A stretch of DNA of 64,000 bases from CAVSUB01 sp963816725 (GTDB lineage Bacteria; Acidobacteriota; Vicinamibacteria; Vicinamibacterales; 2-12-FULL-66-21). The first letter of the stretch is position 1; each line of letters begins with the position of its first letter. The notes beneath the pieces are model-generated. The model had not been told where the DNA came from. It saw only the letters and a program-made list of their open reading frames with translations, and made no database searches. The stretch covers positions 124,001 through 188,000 of the forward strand of contig CAWFMC010000013.1 of NCBI GenBank assembly GCA_963816725.1, given 5' to 3'. This document shows positions 46,861-55,913 of the stretch, one piece after another. The translations under genes and the position numbers were made by a program.

Positions 46861-47904
46861 ATGCACAAGATCGCCATCATTCCCGGTGACGGGATCGGTC
46901 AGGAAGTGATCCCGGCGGCCCTCGAGGTGATCGAGCGCGCGGCACCGGGCGTGTTGGAGATGACGGAGTTTCCCTGGGGGTGCGACTTCTACGTCCGTAA
47001 CGGCCGGATGATGGACGCGGACGGCTTCGAGCAGCTGCAGCAGTTCGAAGCCATCTTCCTCGGGGCGATCGGCGATCCGCGCGTGCCCGATCACGTGTCC
47101 GTCTGGGAGCTGATCCTGCCGCTGCGCCAGCGGTTCGACCAGTACGTGAACCTGCGGCCGATGCGGTTGCTGCCGGGCGTGACGACCCCGCTCGCCAACC
47201 GGACAACCAAAGACATCGACATGATCTGCGTCCGGGAAAACTCGGAAGGGGAATACGGCGGCCTCGGCGGCCGCATGCACGTCGGCACGCCGTTCGAGGT
47301 CGCGGAGCAGACGGGCATCTTCACGCGGCGTGGCATCGAGCGGGTCGCGCGCTATGCCTTCGAGGTCGCGTCGCAGCGGCCGCGCCGGAAGCTGGCGTCG
47401 GCGACGAAGTCCAACGCGCTGCAGCACTCGATGGTGCTCTGGGACAAAGTCGTCGAAGAGGTCGCCGTGAACTATCCGCAGGTCGAGTGGCGCAAGTACC
47501 ACGTCGACGCGCTGGCGGCGCGGATGGTCACCGATCCCGGCAGCCTGGACGTAATCCTCGCCTCGAACCTGTTCGGCGACATCCTGACCGACCTCGGTGC
47601 CGCGGTCTCCGGCAGCCTGGGCGTCGCCCCGAGCGCGAACCTGAATCCCGATCGCCACTTCCCGTCGATGTTCGAGCCGATCCACGGCTCCGCCCCGGAC
47701 ATCATGGGCAAAGGCCTCGCGAACCCGATTGGCGCGATCTGGTCGGGAGCCCTGATGCTGTCGTACCTTGGCCACCCGGACGCCCACGACCGCATCGTGG
47801 GGGCGATCGAAAAAGTGCTCGGTCAGGGCGGCCCCAGAACGCGGGATCTCGGCGGGACGGCGAGCACGAAGGAGGTCGCCGAAGCGGTCGCTCAGGCGAT
47901 CTGA
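46861..47904 (+). CDS. dmlA: D-malate/tartrate-type decarboxylating dehydrogenase (DmlA-like)
   Basis: The 347-residue enzyme belongs to the isocitrate/isopropylmalate dehydrogenase family: HKIAIIPGDGIGQEVIPAAL, substrate loop LILPLRQRFDQYVNLRPMRL, CVRENSEGEYGGLGGRMH, the metal Asp residues in VILASNLFGDILTDLGAAVS, and the NAD site MFEPIHGSAPDIMGKGLANP. The segment FPWGCDFYVRNGRMMDADG and DAIFLGA-type AIFLGAIGDPRVPDHVSVWE match tartrate/D-malate dehydrogenases (TIGR02089) rather than LeuB. Predicted reaction: NAD-dependent oxidative decarboxylation of D-malate or a related 2-hydroxy acid. It has no Shine-Dalgarno sequence, in line with a leaderless transcript. Confidence 0.85.
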   Translation: MHKIAIIPGDGIGQEVIPAALEVIERAAPGVLEMTEFPWGCDFYVRNGRMMDADGFEQLQQFEAIFLGAIGDPRVPDHVSVWELILPLRQRFDQYVNLRPMRLLPGVTTPLANRTTKDIDMICVRENSEGEYGGLGGRMHVGTPFEVAEQTGIFTRRGIERVARYAFEVASQRPRRKLASATKSNALQHSMVLWDKVVEEVAVNYPQVEWRKYHVDALAARMVTDPGSLDVILASNLFGDILTDLGAAVSGSLGVAPSANLNPDRHFPSMFEPIHGSAPDIMGKGLANPIGAIWSGALMLSYLGHPDAHDRIVGAIEKVLGQGGPRTRDLGGTASTKEVAEAVAQAI

Positions 47905-47914
47905 GCTTCGCCCG

Positions 47915-48010
47915 GCTCCAGGCTTCAGGCTCCAGGCTTCAGGCTACAGGCCTGTGAGGCTCCAGGCCAGAAGCCTGACAAGCCCTATAGCCTGTAGTCT
48001 GTAGCCTGTC
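47915..48010. repeat. Heptamer array J, inverted (GGCTCCA/GGCTTCA and TGTAGCC)
   Basis: Left: GGCTCCA and GGCTTCA alternating, then GGCTACA (47915-47951). Right: TATAGCC, TGTAGTC, TGTAGCC (about 47986-48009), partly complementary to the left end. It fills the space between convergent dmlA and aminotransferase genes. Confidence 0.9.
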
Positions 48011-48021
48011 TCCGAGCGCAC

Positions 48022-49356
48022 TCAGGCATTCTCGATTGCGGCGATCCCCCGATCGAGAATGTCAAACCCGTGCGCGAGCTCCTCTTCCGTGATCACCAAC
48101 GGCGGATTCGTCATGATCGTGTTCCAGCGCACGAAGGTGTAGAGGCCTTCCTGACGCAGGAAGCGCCCAAGCGCGAGCATCGGTTCGGATGTGCCGTTGA
48201 AGGGAGCCAGCGGCTCCATCGACGTCCGGTCCTTGACCAGCTCGATCATCCCGAACAGACCCAACGACCGCGTGGCGCCGACGATCGGGTGGCGCGCTTC
48301 GAGATCGCGCATGTGTCGCGCCATCACGTCGCCCATGCGCTTGGCGCGCGCGATGAGATCGTCCTCCTCGTAGACGGCGATCGTCGCCAGCGCGGTCGCG
48401 CAGCCCAGTGGATGGCTGTTGTAGGTCAGCCCGCCGTAGAACACCTTGTCCGTGAAGTGATCGGCAATCGTCCGCCGCATGCCGACCGCGCCAAGCGGCA
48501 CGTACGCGCTCGTCAGCCCTTTCGCCATCGTCAACAGATCCGGGACCACGCCCCAGTGGTTGACGGCGAACCATTCGCCGGTGCGGCCGAAGCCGGCCAT
48601 GACCTCGTCGGCCACCATCAGGATGCCGTACTTCGTGCACAACGCCCGCACGCCCTGGAGGTAGCCGTCCGGCGGCACGAGGATGCCGTTGGTGCCGGTC
48701 ACCGTTTCGACGAAGAACGCCGCGATGGTGTGCGGGCCTTCGAGCTGAATCACTTCCTCGAGGTTGGCCAGGGCGAGCCCCACGTCGTCCCAGCCGCGCT
48801 GGATGCCGTGATACGGGTCCGGCACGTGGACCACGCCAGGGATGCCGGGCTCGGCTGCCCACCGCCGCGGATCACCGGTCAGCGAGATCGCGCCGGCGGT
48901 GCCGCCGTGATATGAGCGGTAGCGCGCCAGGATCTTGTGGCGTCCGGTGTACATGCGGGCCAGCTTGATCGCGTTCTCGTTGGCCTCGGCGCCGCCATTG
49001 GTGAAGAAGAACACGTCGATGTCGCCAGGTGCGAGGGCGGCGAGCTTCGCGCCGAGCCGCGCCCGCGGCTCGGTGGCCATGAACGGGTTGGCGTAGGCCA
49101 GCGTCGCGGCCTGCGCCTGGATCGCCTTGATCACGCGCTCGTCGCCGTGACCGATGTTGACGCACATCAACTGGCTGTTGAAATCGAGGTAGCGTTTGCC
49201 CTCGGGCGTCCAGAACCAGCAGCCCTTCGCGCCCGCGACCGGAATCGGATCGACCTTGGACTGTGCCGACCACTCGAACAGCGTGTGCGCCTTGGTCAGG
49301 GCGACGATCTCGTCACCGGTCATGGCGGGTGGGGTGTCGAGGGAATGTGACGTCAT
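48022..49356 (-). CDS. Class III PLP-dependent aminotransferase
   Basis: ATG at 49356 follows GGAG by eight bases and gives 444 residues. The fold type I class III features are complete: WTPEGKRYLDFNSQLMCVNI, FFFTNGGAEANENAIKLARM, SYHGGTAGAISLTGDPRRW, GILMVADEVMAGFGRTGEWF (the Asp that contacts the PLP ring), LLTMAKGLTSAYVPLGAVGM (Schiff-base Lys) and VFYGGLTYNSHPLGCATALA. The form resembles taurine/beta-alanine:pyruvate-type omega-aminotransferases. The amino donor is not set by the sequence. It converges with dmlA across array J, so the two are probably separately transcribed. Confidence 0.88.
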   Translation of the reverse strand: MTSHSLDTPPAMTGDEIVALTKAHTLFEWSAQSKVDPIPVAGAKGCWFWTPEGKRYLDFNSQLMCVNIGHGDERVIKAIQAQAATLAYANPFMATEPRARLGAKLAALAPGDIDVFFFTNGGAEANENAIKLARMYTGRHKILARYRSYHGGTAGAISLTGDPRRWAAEPGIPGVVHVPDPYHGIQRGWDDVGLALANLEEVIQLEGPHTIAAFFVETVTGTNGILVPPDGYLQGVRALCTKYGILMVADEVMAGFGRTGEWFAVNHWGVVPDLLTMAKGLTSAYVPLGAVGMRRTIADHFTDKVFYGGLTYNSHPLGCATALATIAVYEEDDLIARAKRMGDVMARHMRDLEARHPIVGATRSLGLFGMIELVKDRTSMEPLAPFNGTSEPMLALGRFLRQEGLYTFVRWNTIMTNPPLVITEEELAHGFDILDRGIAAIENA

Positions 49357-49448
49357 CAGGGACTCCAAGCTGCGCGCGTTCACGACAGCGGCGCGTCCTG
49401 CTCATGAGCGCGCGGCGAACGGAAAGTGTAGCGTGGGGGAAGCCGTCG

Positions 49449-49538
49449 GGATCGGGGATCGGGGATCAGGGTCGGGCGAGCGAACCGCAGCAGCCCGAGC
49501 CACGCTGGAAGCTGAAAGCTGGGAGCTGACAGCTGGGA
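49449..49538. repeat. Heptamer array K (GGGATCG; GGAAGCT-like)
   Basis: Units GGGATCG, GGGATCG, GGGATCA (49449-49478) and then GGAAGCT, GAAAGCT, GGGAGCT, GACAGCT (49505-49538), each in 7-bp steps. It lies upstream of the aminotransferase start and downstream of the second receptor. Confidence 0.88.
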
Positions 49539-49576
49539 GAACGGCCGGGAGAGCGTGAGCCCCCCGGCCTTCAAGC

Positions 49577-52546
49577 CTAGAACGAGAAGCGGAAGCCGAG
49601 CTGGCCGACGCGCTGCTCGGGACGCTGGGCGTCACCCGAGAACGACGTGGGCTGGAGCAGTGTCGGGTCGGCGGCGCCGGTGGTCGGGTTGATCAGCCGG
49701 CGGTTGCTGGAGGTGCCGATGCCGGGGTTCAGCGCGTTGAACACGTTGAACAGGTCGGCGATCGCCTCGATGCGCATGCTGCCGCCCAGCCGGAAGGACT
49801 TCGACAGGCGGACGTTGACCTGCGACTGGGCGAGGTATCGGCCGCAGTTCACGGTCTTGCAGTCGCCGTCCTCCTTGATCTGCATCGTGTGCGTGTCCTT
49901 GTCGTAGCTCACGGCGCGGTACGCGACCGCCGGGATGTCGTTGATATCGCCATCCAGATTGAGGTCGCGGCCGTCGATCAGGTACACCGGCAGCGCCGAG
50001 CGGAAGAGGAAGAACGGCGCCACAGTGATGCCCCAGGGGGCCTGCCAGACGGCCGACGCGTTGAAGCGATGGCGGGCGTCGGTCGTCAGGTTCGGTCCGA
50101 ACTGTCGCGGATCGTCGAACGGATTGTTCGGGTCCTGGATGTTGGCCGTGTTGAGCTCGTCGCTCGCGTTGCCGATGTTGCTCTTGCCGCTCGACAGCGT
50201 GTACGACGCGGTCAGGTCGAGCCCGTTGGTCATGCGCCGTTTCACCGAGGTAATCAGGGCGTTGTACTCGCTGTGCCCGCGGCTGACCGTCGGCCGGTTG
50301 CTGCTGGAGTTCGGGCTGAGCGTCGGCACCAGCCGGCCGATGCGGCGGAGCGTTGATCCGTCACCGATGAGCTGATTGAGACGCGGGCGGAAGTTCAGGT
50401 CGTCACCGATCGCGTTGACGTAGTCGATCGCCACCACGGTGTTGCCCATCAGTTCGTGCGACCAGCCGGCATTGGTCTGCTTCGTGTACGGCTGCTGGAG
50501 ACGCGGGTCCACATACTGGCCGAAGAGCGGCTTCCCGCCCGGGGTGACCGTGTTCTGGCTCTGGATGTTCGACAGTGGCTGGCCCGCACGGTAGAAGCTG
50601 CCGTCGGGATTGCGGATGCCGGTCGCCACGTCGGCGTTGAAGATCTGGCCGAAGCCCTGGCCCATCGCATCCCCGGCCGCGAATAGCACGTTCGAGTTGG
50701 TATAGCCGAAGTCGTTGTAGACGCCCCAGCCGGCGCGGACCACGTCCTTGCCGTTGCCGTGGACGTCCCACGCCGCGCCAATGCGGGGCTGGTAGTTGTT
50801 CTTGTCGTTCTCCGGGGACAGGGCGAAGTTCTCGAGCCCGACGATCCCGTTCAGGAGACCCGCCTTGGCGGCATTGACGATGGCGACGTAGTTCGGGTTC
50901 TGCGACTGGTCGAACTGGTAGCCCGTGACGTAGTCCCAGCGCAGGCCGAGGTTCACCGTCAGCCGATCGCTCGGCCGCCAGTCGTCCTGGATGTAGGTGC
51001 CGAACTGCTTGGTCGGGACGTTGGCGGACGAATCGCCGTCGCTGAGCGTCACGGTCTGGATCGGACCGTTGACGTCATTGGTCAGGTGGGTGTTGACGAT
51101 CGCACCTTTGGCGGTGTTGAAGGTGATGAAGAGGTGCGGCTCGTTGATGAAGTTGACGCCGGCCTTGAAGTCGTGGCCGAGGCCTCCTTTGCCGGTGACG
51201 TGCCAGGAAAAATCGTCGCGGAACTGGTACTTCTTCTGCTCCGTGCTCTGTGGCGTGTTGATGTTGGCTCCCGTCTGCACGCCGTTCGGGAAGGTTTCGT
51301 TCGGCGCCGAGGAGCGCGACGCGATGTGGTTGCTGAAATCGGCGTACTGGAAGATGAACTCGTTCAGCCGGTTGCCGGGCAGTGCCCAGTTGTGATTCAC
51401 GTTGATCGAGTTGAACTTGTTGGTGCTGTCACCCCAGTTGTCGACGGTGTGATTGGGCGCGGCATCGTAGGGGTTCTTGTTGTTGTTGTAGCCGTAGCGG
51501 ACGGAGAGGTACTGGCCGCCGCGGAGGGTTGCCGACGCCTTGCCCGTGAACAGATTCTCGCGGTAGGGCACGGCGTAGCTGCCGTCCTGCACTGGCAGGA
51601 GACCCTTGGTATTGACGGTCTGCGTGGTGTCCTGCTGGGTGCGCTCGTAGGCGGCGAAGTAGTGCGCCTTGTCTTTGAGGATGGGGCCGCCCAAGCTGCC
51701 GCCGAACTGGTTGCGGCGGTAGTCCTGCTTGTCGGTGTTGGCGATCTTCTCCGTCTCGGTCCGCGCGTTCATCGACTTGTCGCGGAAGCTCTCGAAGAAG
51801 CTGCCGCTCAGGTTGTTGGTGCCGCTTTTGGTGACGATGTTCATCACGCCGCCGTTGCTGCGCCCGTACTCTGCCTTGAAGCGCTGGGTGACGAAGTTGA
51901 ACTCCTGAATCGCCTCGAGCGGATACGCCTGCAGCAGGCCGCCGACGGTATCGTCGTTGTTGTCGCCGCCGTCGATCTGATAGTTCACGTTGCGGCCCGC
52001 GCCGCCGTTGATCTGGGGCGCGTACTGCGTGCTCTTGGTCGGATCGGAGTGGAAGCCGAGCCCGACGCCCGGAATCGTCGCCGCGAGGTTCGCGAACTGA
52101 CGTCCGTTGAGCGGCAGGCTCTCGATCCGCTTGATGTCGACTACGCCGCCGACCGACGAGGACGACGTTTCGATCAGCGGCGTCTCGCCGGTGACGGTGA
52201 CCGTTTCGGAGACGTTCGCCACCTTCAACGTGAGATTGATGTCGAGGGTCTGGCCGACGTTGACCACGATGCCCTTGCTTTCGACCTTGCTGAAGCCCTG
52301 GAGCTCCGCGACGATGTCGTAGGTGCCGACCTGCAGCGCGTTCAGCCGGTAGACACCCTCCGTGTCGCTGACCTCGGCCCGGGAGAACCCGGTCTGCGGG
52401 TTTTTGGCGGTCACCGTGACGCCCGGAACCGCCGCGCCTTGATCGTCCACCACCCGCCCGGTGACGTTGCCCGTAGTCTGCTGCGCGATGAGTGGCGTGG
52501 CACTAAAGAGCCCGACCACCATCAACGCCGCAATTATTCTTCGCAT
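49577..52546 (-). CDS. TonB-dependent receptor-like protein with carboxypeptidase-regulatory domain, second copy
   Basis: The 989-residue protein has a signal peptide (MRRIIAALMVVGLFSATPLI AQ), a CarboxypepD_reg domain (about 25-105: TGRVVDDQGAAVPGVTVTAK, DTEGVYRLNALQVGTYDIVA), a plug (IKRIESLPLNGRQFANLAAT, INGGAGRNVNYQIDGGDNND, FKAEYGRSNGGVMNIVTKSG) and a barrel ending LGFRFSF. GGAGG lies nine bases before the ATG. It belongs to the same superfamily as 40509-43736 but is clearly a different subfamily (plug phrase DGGDNND against DGASNND). No linked enzyme points to a ligand. Confidence 0.92.
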   Translation of the reverse strand: MRRIIAALMVVGLFSATPLIAQQTTGNVTGRVVDDQGAAVPGVTVTAKNPQTGFSRAEVSDTEGVYRLNALQVGTYDIVAELQGFSKVESKGIVVNVGQTLDINLTLKVANVSETVTVTGETPLIETSSSSVGGVVDIKRIESLPLNGRQFANLAATIPGVGLGFHSDPTKSTQYAPQINGGAGRNVNYQIDGGDNNDDTVGGLLQAYPLEAIQEFNFVTQRFKAEYGRSNGGVMNIVTKSGTNNLSGSFFESFRDKSMNARTETEKIANTDKQDYRRNQFGGSLGGPILKDKAHYFAAYERTQQDTTQTVNTKGLLPVQDGSYAVPYRENLFTGKASATLRGGQYLSVRYGYNNNKNPYDAAPNHTVDNWGDSTNKFNSINVNHNWALPGNRLNEFIFQYADFSNHIASRSSAPNETFPNGVQTGANINTPQSTEQKKYQFRDDFSWHVTGKGGLGHDFKAGVNFINEPHLFITFNTAKGAIVNTHLTNDVNGPIQTVTLSDGDSSANVPTKQFGTYIQDDWRPSDRLTVNLGLRWDYVTGYQFDQSQNPNYVAIVNAAKAGLLNGIVGLENFALSPENDKNNYQPRIGAAWDVHGNGKDVVRAGWGVYNDFGYTNSNVLFAAGDAMGQGFGQIFNADVATGIRNPDGSFYRAGQPLSNIQSQNTVTPGGKPLFGQYVDPRLQQPYTKQTNAGWSHELMGNTVVAIDYVNAIGDDLNFRPRLNQLIGDGSTLRRIGRLVPTLSPNSSSNRPTVSRGHSEYNALITSVKRRMTNGLDLTASYTLSSGKSNIGNASDELNTANIQDPNNPFDDPRQFGPNLTTDARHRFNASAVWQAPWGITVAPFFLFRSALPVYLIDGRDLNLDGDINDIPAVAYRAVSYDKDTHTMQIKEDGDCKTVNCGRYLAQSQVNVRLSKSFRLGGSMRIEAIADLFNVFNALNPGIGTSSNRRLINPTTGAADPTLLQPTSFSGDAQRPEQRVGQLGFRFSF

Positions 52547-52782
52547 GCCTCGAGGCCTCCGTATTCGATATCCAATGTCAGGGCGCGAACGCGCCGGCCA
52601 CAGCCGAGCAACAACCGCACCAGCCGAATGGGGACGAATGGCGGATGCAGCCGGTCGAAATTACGGTTTTGGGGCCGTTTTTCGTGTGGGACGAATCGCG
52701 GTCCAAACGGCAATCCAAGATGTTGGAGGCCGCATCCACCGGGGATTGGATTGTGACCGGTGGTGGGACGGGCGCGGGCCGG

Positions 52783-54630
52783 TCAGGACCCCTGCCGCGC
52801 GGCGGCGAGAAGGCGCTCGACCTCGGGCCGCTGCGGCGCCCCGGAGGGCAGGCGGCGCAGGAGCTCGGAGGCTTCCCGGGCCGCTTCGACCGGCTGACCG
52901 GCCCTGAGGTGTGAGACCGCCAGGTTGAACCGTGCCTCGTTGAGGTCGGGATCCAGAGTCAAGGCGCGTTGGAGGACGGGGACGGCGTCGGCGGGCCGCC
53001 CGCTGTCCGACAGCAGGATGCCGCGATTGGCGACGACCACGGGGTTATCCGGTTCGGCCTGTTCGGCCTTGGCCAGCGTCTCGCTCGCCGCGGCGAACTG
53101 CCGCGCCGCCGCCTGGCAGGAGGCCAGGCCAAGAAGCGCATCGGCGCCGGGCAGCTGGCCGGCAATGGCGGCCTTGAAGTGCGCTTCAGCAGCCGGGCAC
53201 TGCCGCGCCTCGAGCAGCACGTAACCGAGCCGCACGTGCGCCTGCGGGTTGCGTGGATCCTCCTTCAGAATCTGGCCAAGCGCCTGCTTCAACGCCTCGC
53301 CGGTCAGCTCGCCTGACGTGACCTGCGCCAGGCGCCGGGCGAGATCGCGCTTGTCCTTCGGGTCAGGGCGCATGGCGCCAGTGGCGGGCCGGCCGCCCGA
53401 CGTGTAGCCGAGCGCTTGCAGTCGCGCCGCCGCTTCGGGATCGCGGGCGACGGTCGTTGCCAGCGACGAAACGGAGATGCGATCCACGCGCTCACCCAGC
53501 GCCGTCGCGCGCGTGCGATCCGATTGCGCGAGGTTGCGCGTCTCCTCCGGATCGGACGTGACCTGGAACAGTTCCGGCTTGGGGGCGGCGATGAACTTGT
53601 ACCCGCTGGATCGAATCGCCCGCAGCGGACTCCACCCGAAGTCGAGCAGCGGGGCGAAGGTCTCGGCGTAGAGATCGCGATCCGGCGGCTCCCGTCCGCT
53701 CAACGCCGGCGTGAGATCGATGCCGTCGGCGTCGAGGCGGAGCGCACCGGCCTGGCGCGCCATTGTCGGGGCGAGATCGACCAGGCTCACCGCGGTTTTG
53801 ATCACAGTGCCCGGGGACGCGCCCGGACCCGCGATCACCAGCGGCACGCGAAGCGTCGTGTCGTAGACGAAGAGGCTGTGACTGATTTCGCCGTGCTCGC
53901 CGAACGCCTCACCGTGATCGGCGGTCAGCACGATGACAGTGGAGGCCGCCGCGGGTCCCAACGCGTCGAGGACCCGTCCCGCCTGGCGGTCCGCCTCCGT
54001 GACCTCGTCGTCGTAGCGCGCCGCCACCGGCCGGCCGTCACCCGGGTTGCCGTACGGCGCGTGCGGCTCGAACAGGTGCACCCACAGGAAGAAGTGTTCG
54101 CCGCGATGCCGATTCAGCCAGGCGATCGCCTCGTCCACCGTGACCCGGCCGGGACGCTCGTTGGCGAGACGCCCATCCGAGCCGCGGGGCATGCGATCGC
54201 TGTAGACCTGGAAGCCGGGCCCGAGCCCGAACCGATGATCGAGTGGGAACGCCGAGACGAACGCGCCTGACACGACGTGCTGCTGGGAGAGGAGCTCGGC
54301 CAAGCGGGGGACCTTCGCGTCCACTTGCATCCCGTTGTGCCGCGCCCCGTGTCCTGGAGGGTAGCGGCCGGTCAGGATCGTGGCATGCGAGGTGAGCGTG
54401 ATTGGTGCTGCGCTGTAGGCGCGTTCGAACCGCACCCCGCGCGCCGCCAGCGCATCGATCACCGGCGTCCGCGCCGCCGCGTAGCCGTAAGCGCCAACCC
54501 GATCCGCGCGCAGGGTGTCGATGGTGATGAGGAGCACGCTTCGCGCGACACCGCTCGAGACCGCCGCCCGCTCGGGAGCGCGCGCACAGCCCAGGACCAA
54601 GACCATCGCGAGGACCAGAACGCGCGCCAC
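52783..54630 (-). CDS. Sulfatase-fold lipoprotein with C-terminal TPR repeats, Thr at the nucleophile position
   Basis: The 615-residue protein starts MARVLVLAMVLVLGCARAPE, a lipoprotein signal with lipobox V-L-G-C. The alkaline-phosphatase-superfamily core (about 28-400) has VLLITIDTLRADRVGAYGY (metal Asp), VLTADHGEAFGEHGEISHS (metal Asp-His) and a middle FFLWVHLFEPHAPYG. The region normally C-x-P-S-R-x(4)-T-G reads PITLTSHATILTGRYPPGHG, so Thr stands where the formylglycine Cys should be. From about residue 415 there are four to five TPR units (AEAHFKAAIAGQLPGADALL, VLQRALTLDPDLNEARFNLA). It is probably membrane-anchored in the periplasm. It is unlikely to be a classical sulfatase; phosphotransfer or binding is possible. 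Confidence 0.85.
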   Translation of the reverse strand: MARVLVLAMVLVLGCARAPERAAVSSGVARSVLLITIDTLRADRVGAYGYAAARTPVIDALAARGVRFERAYSAAPITLTSHATILTGRYPPGHGARHNGMQVDAKVPRLAELLSQQHVVSGAFVSAFPLDHRFGLGPGFQVYSDRMPRGSDGRLANERPGRVTVDEAIAWLNRHRGEHFFLWVHLFEPHAPYGNPGDGRPVAARYDDEVTEADRQAGRVLDALGPAAASTVIVLTADHGEAFGEHGEISHSLFVYDTTLRVPLVIAGPGASPGTVIKTAVSLVDLAPTMARQAGALRLDADGIDLTPALSGREPPDRDLYAETFAPLLDFGWSPLRAIRSSGYKFIAAPKPELFQVTSDPEETRNLAQSDRTRATALGERVDRISVSSLATTVARDPEAAARLQALGYTSGGRPATGAMRPDPKDKRDLARRLAQVTSGELTGEALKQALGQILKEDPRNPQAHVRLGYVLLEARQCPAAEAHFKAAIAGQLPGADALLGLASCQAAARQFAAASETLAKAEQAEPDNPVVVANRGILLSDSGRPADAVPVLQRALTLDPDLNEARFNLAVSHLRAGQPVEAAREASELLRRLPSGAPQRPEVERLLAAARQGS

Positions 54631-54681
54631 GACCCGAGTGTAGCGCGGCGCTTGGCCCCTCGCACTCGCGCTCGCTCGCGG

Positions 54682-54848
54682 GCTTTAGGCTTTGGGCCTT
54701 GGGCGTTGGGCGCGACTGGCTGCACAGGCTACAGGCTACAGGCCACCTGCCACTAGCCATGACCGGCCAGGAACCGTAGCACCTGCGAACCCGTAGAACA
54801 CGCACCTGTCGAACCGTCGAACCCTTCGAACCCGTAGAACCGACAGCG
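54682..54848. repeat. Heptamer array L (GGCTTTG; CAGGCTA; GAACC(C)GT)
   Basis: GGCTTTA, GGCTTTG, GGCCTTG, GGCGTTG (54681-54711), then CAGGCTA, CAGGCTA, CAGGCCA (54725-54745), then looser GAACC-based units with 8-9 bp steps (54787-54841). It lies between the barrel gene's stop and the sulfatase-fold gene's start (both minus). Confidence 0.85.
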
Positions 54849-54854
54849 AAGTGC

Positions 54855-55913
54855 CTATCTCCACCGCCTCGCCCAGACAACCGAAGTAGCGAGCCCGTGA
54901 GTGCGCTGCTCGACACCGTACCAGCGCGATGTTTGATATCCCGCGCGCAGCGTGAAATCGGCTCGCAGCCGATAGCCGAGTGTCACGTCACTGGAATCCG
55001 CAGTTTGTCGCGGCTGGTCGAGCAGGGTCGCGAAGACTGGCGCGGACACCCGGTTGATTCGGCCGGCGAGGAACCACCGGCCGGTGAGCGTCTGCATCGC
55101 GTCGATGCTGAACCCGCGCGCCACCGCGTGGGTCGTCGTGGTCTCGAACTGGTCGTGTATCCACTCGCCCGAGAGACGCGTGTAGCCGAATTCGTACTCT
55201 CCCTCGAACGTGGTGACGGCGACGTCGCGGCCCGGCTGACCCGCCGCCGGCTCGCGGTACTGCCCGCGGGCCAGGCTCGCGCCGACGCGCAGCCCGGCGA
55301 ACGGCGTGTAGCCGCCGCCGGCAATGAACTGCGCCGAGGACGGCGGCCCATCCTTCGACAGCACGTTTCGGCGACGCGTCGGACTCTGATCGGTGATACC
55401 GATGCGCGCGTCCCAGTGCGTGCCCGAACTGCTGGCGACGACACCCAGCGGATAGCCGCCGGACATGAGCTGCACCCCGTCGTAGCGGGTATCGAAGCGT
55501 GGCAGGGGCGCGAAGTAGAAGAACGGCGCGCTGATCGTCGGATTCTTCGACGGCAGCAGCTCGAGCGTGTTGAGCCCGAGTGGCGACGAGAGGATGCCCG
55601 CCTCGACCCGCACCGGGACGCGCGTCGGCGTCACGTAGCGCAACTGCAGCTGGTACATCTCCGCCGTCCAATCGCCCCCGCTCAGCCGATGGGCGTAGGG
55701 GCGAACGACGATGTCGAGACCGTCGTGGAGACGGCCGGTGAGCGTCGCGTCGAAGAGGAAGAACGGGTCGGCCGGCGTGTGCGTGTCCGTGCTTCCCGAC
55801 ACCACTGCCTCCATGGTCCAGGCCTCGGAGAGCGACGTCTGCGCAGCGGCGGTTCGCGGGAGGCTCGCGAGCGCCGCGATCGTGAACAGCGTCCGCATGT
55901 CTCGTTTCGTCAT
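54855..55913 (-). CDS. Predicted outer-membrane beta-barrel (porin-like)
   Basis: ATG at 55913 overlaps the HD-GYP stop (ATGA). The 352-residue product has a signal peptide (MRTLFTIAALASLPRTAAAQ) and alternating amphipathic strands rich in Tyr, Phe and Arg throughout: LDIVVRPYAHRLSGGDWTAE, QLQLRYVTPTRVPVRVEAGI, GLRVGASLARGQYREPA, YEFGYTRLSGEWIHDQF and LGYRLRADFTLRAGYQT. The segment GILSSPLGLNTLELLPSKNP is reminiscent of phosphate- or alginate-selective-porin-type barrels. It ends in W-R rather than Phe. It is the last gene of a coupled three-gene operon with a c-di-GMP sensor and a cupredoxin. The solute is unknown. Confidence 0.75.
   Translation of the reverse strand: MTKRDMRTLFTIAALASLPRTAAAQTSLSEAWTMEAVVSGSTDTHTPADPFFLFDATLTGRLHDGLDIVVRPYAHRLSGGDWTAEMYQLQLRYVTPTRVPVRVEAGILSSPLGLNTLELLPSKNPTISAPFFYFAPLPRFDTRYDGVQLMSGGYPLGVVASSSGTHWDARIGITDQSPTRRRNVLSKDGPPSSAQFIAGGGYTPFAGLRVGASLARGQYREPAAGQPGRDVAVTTFEGEYEFGYTRLSGEWIHDQFETTTTHAVARGFSIDAMQTLTGRWFLAGRINRVSAPVFATLLDQPRQTADSSDVTLGYRLRADFTLRAGYQTSRWYGVEQRTHGLATSVVWARRWR

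Noticed and set aside
45610..47787. Open frame of about 725 codons antisense to the SSS symporter and dmlA
   Set aside because: It is a shadow with Arg/His/Asp-rich composition. The sense strand carries full family signatures, and the frame crosses a spacer made of heptamer repeats.
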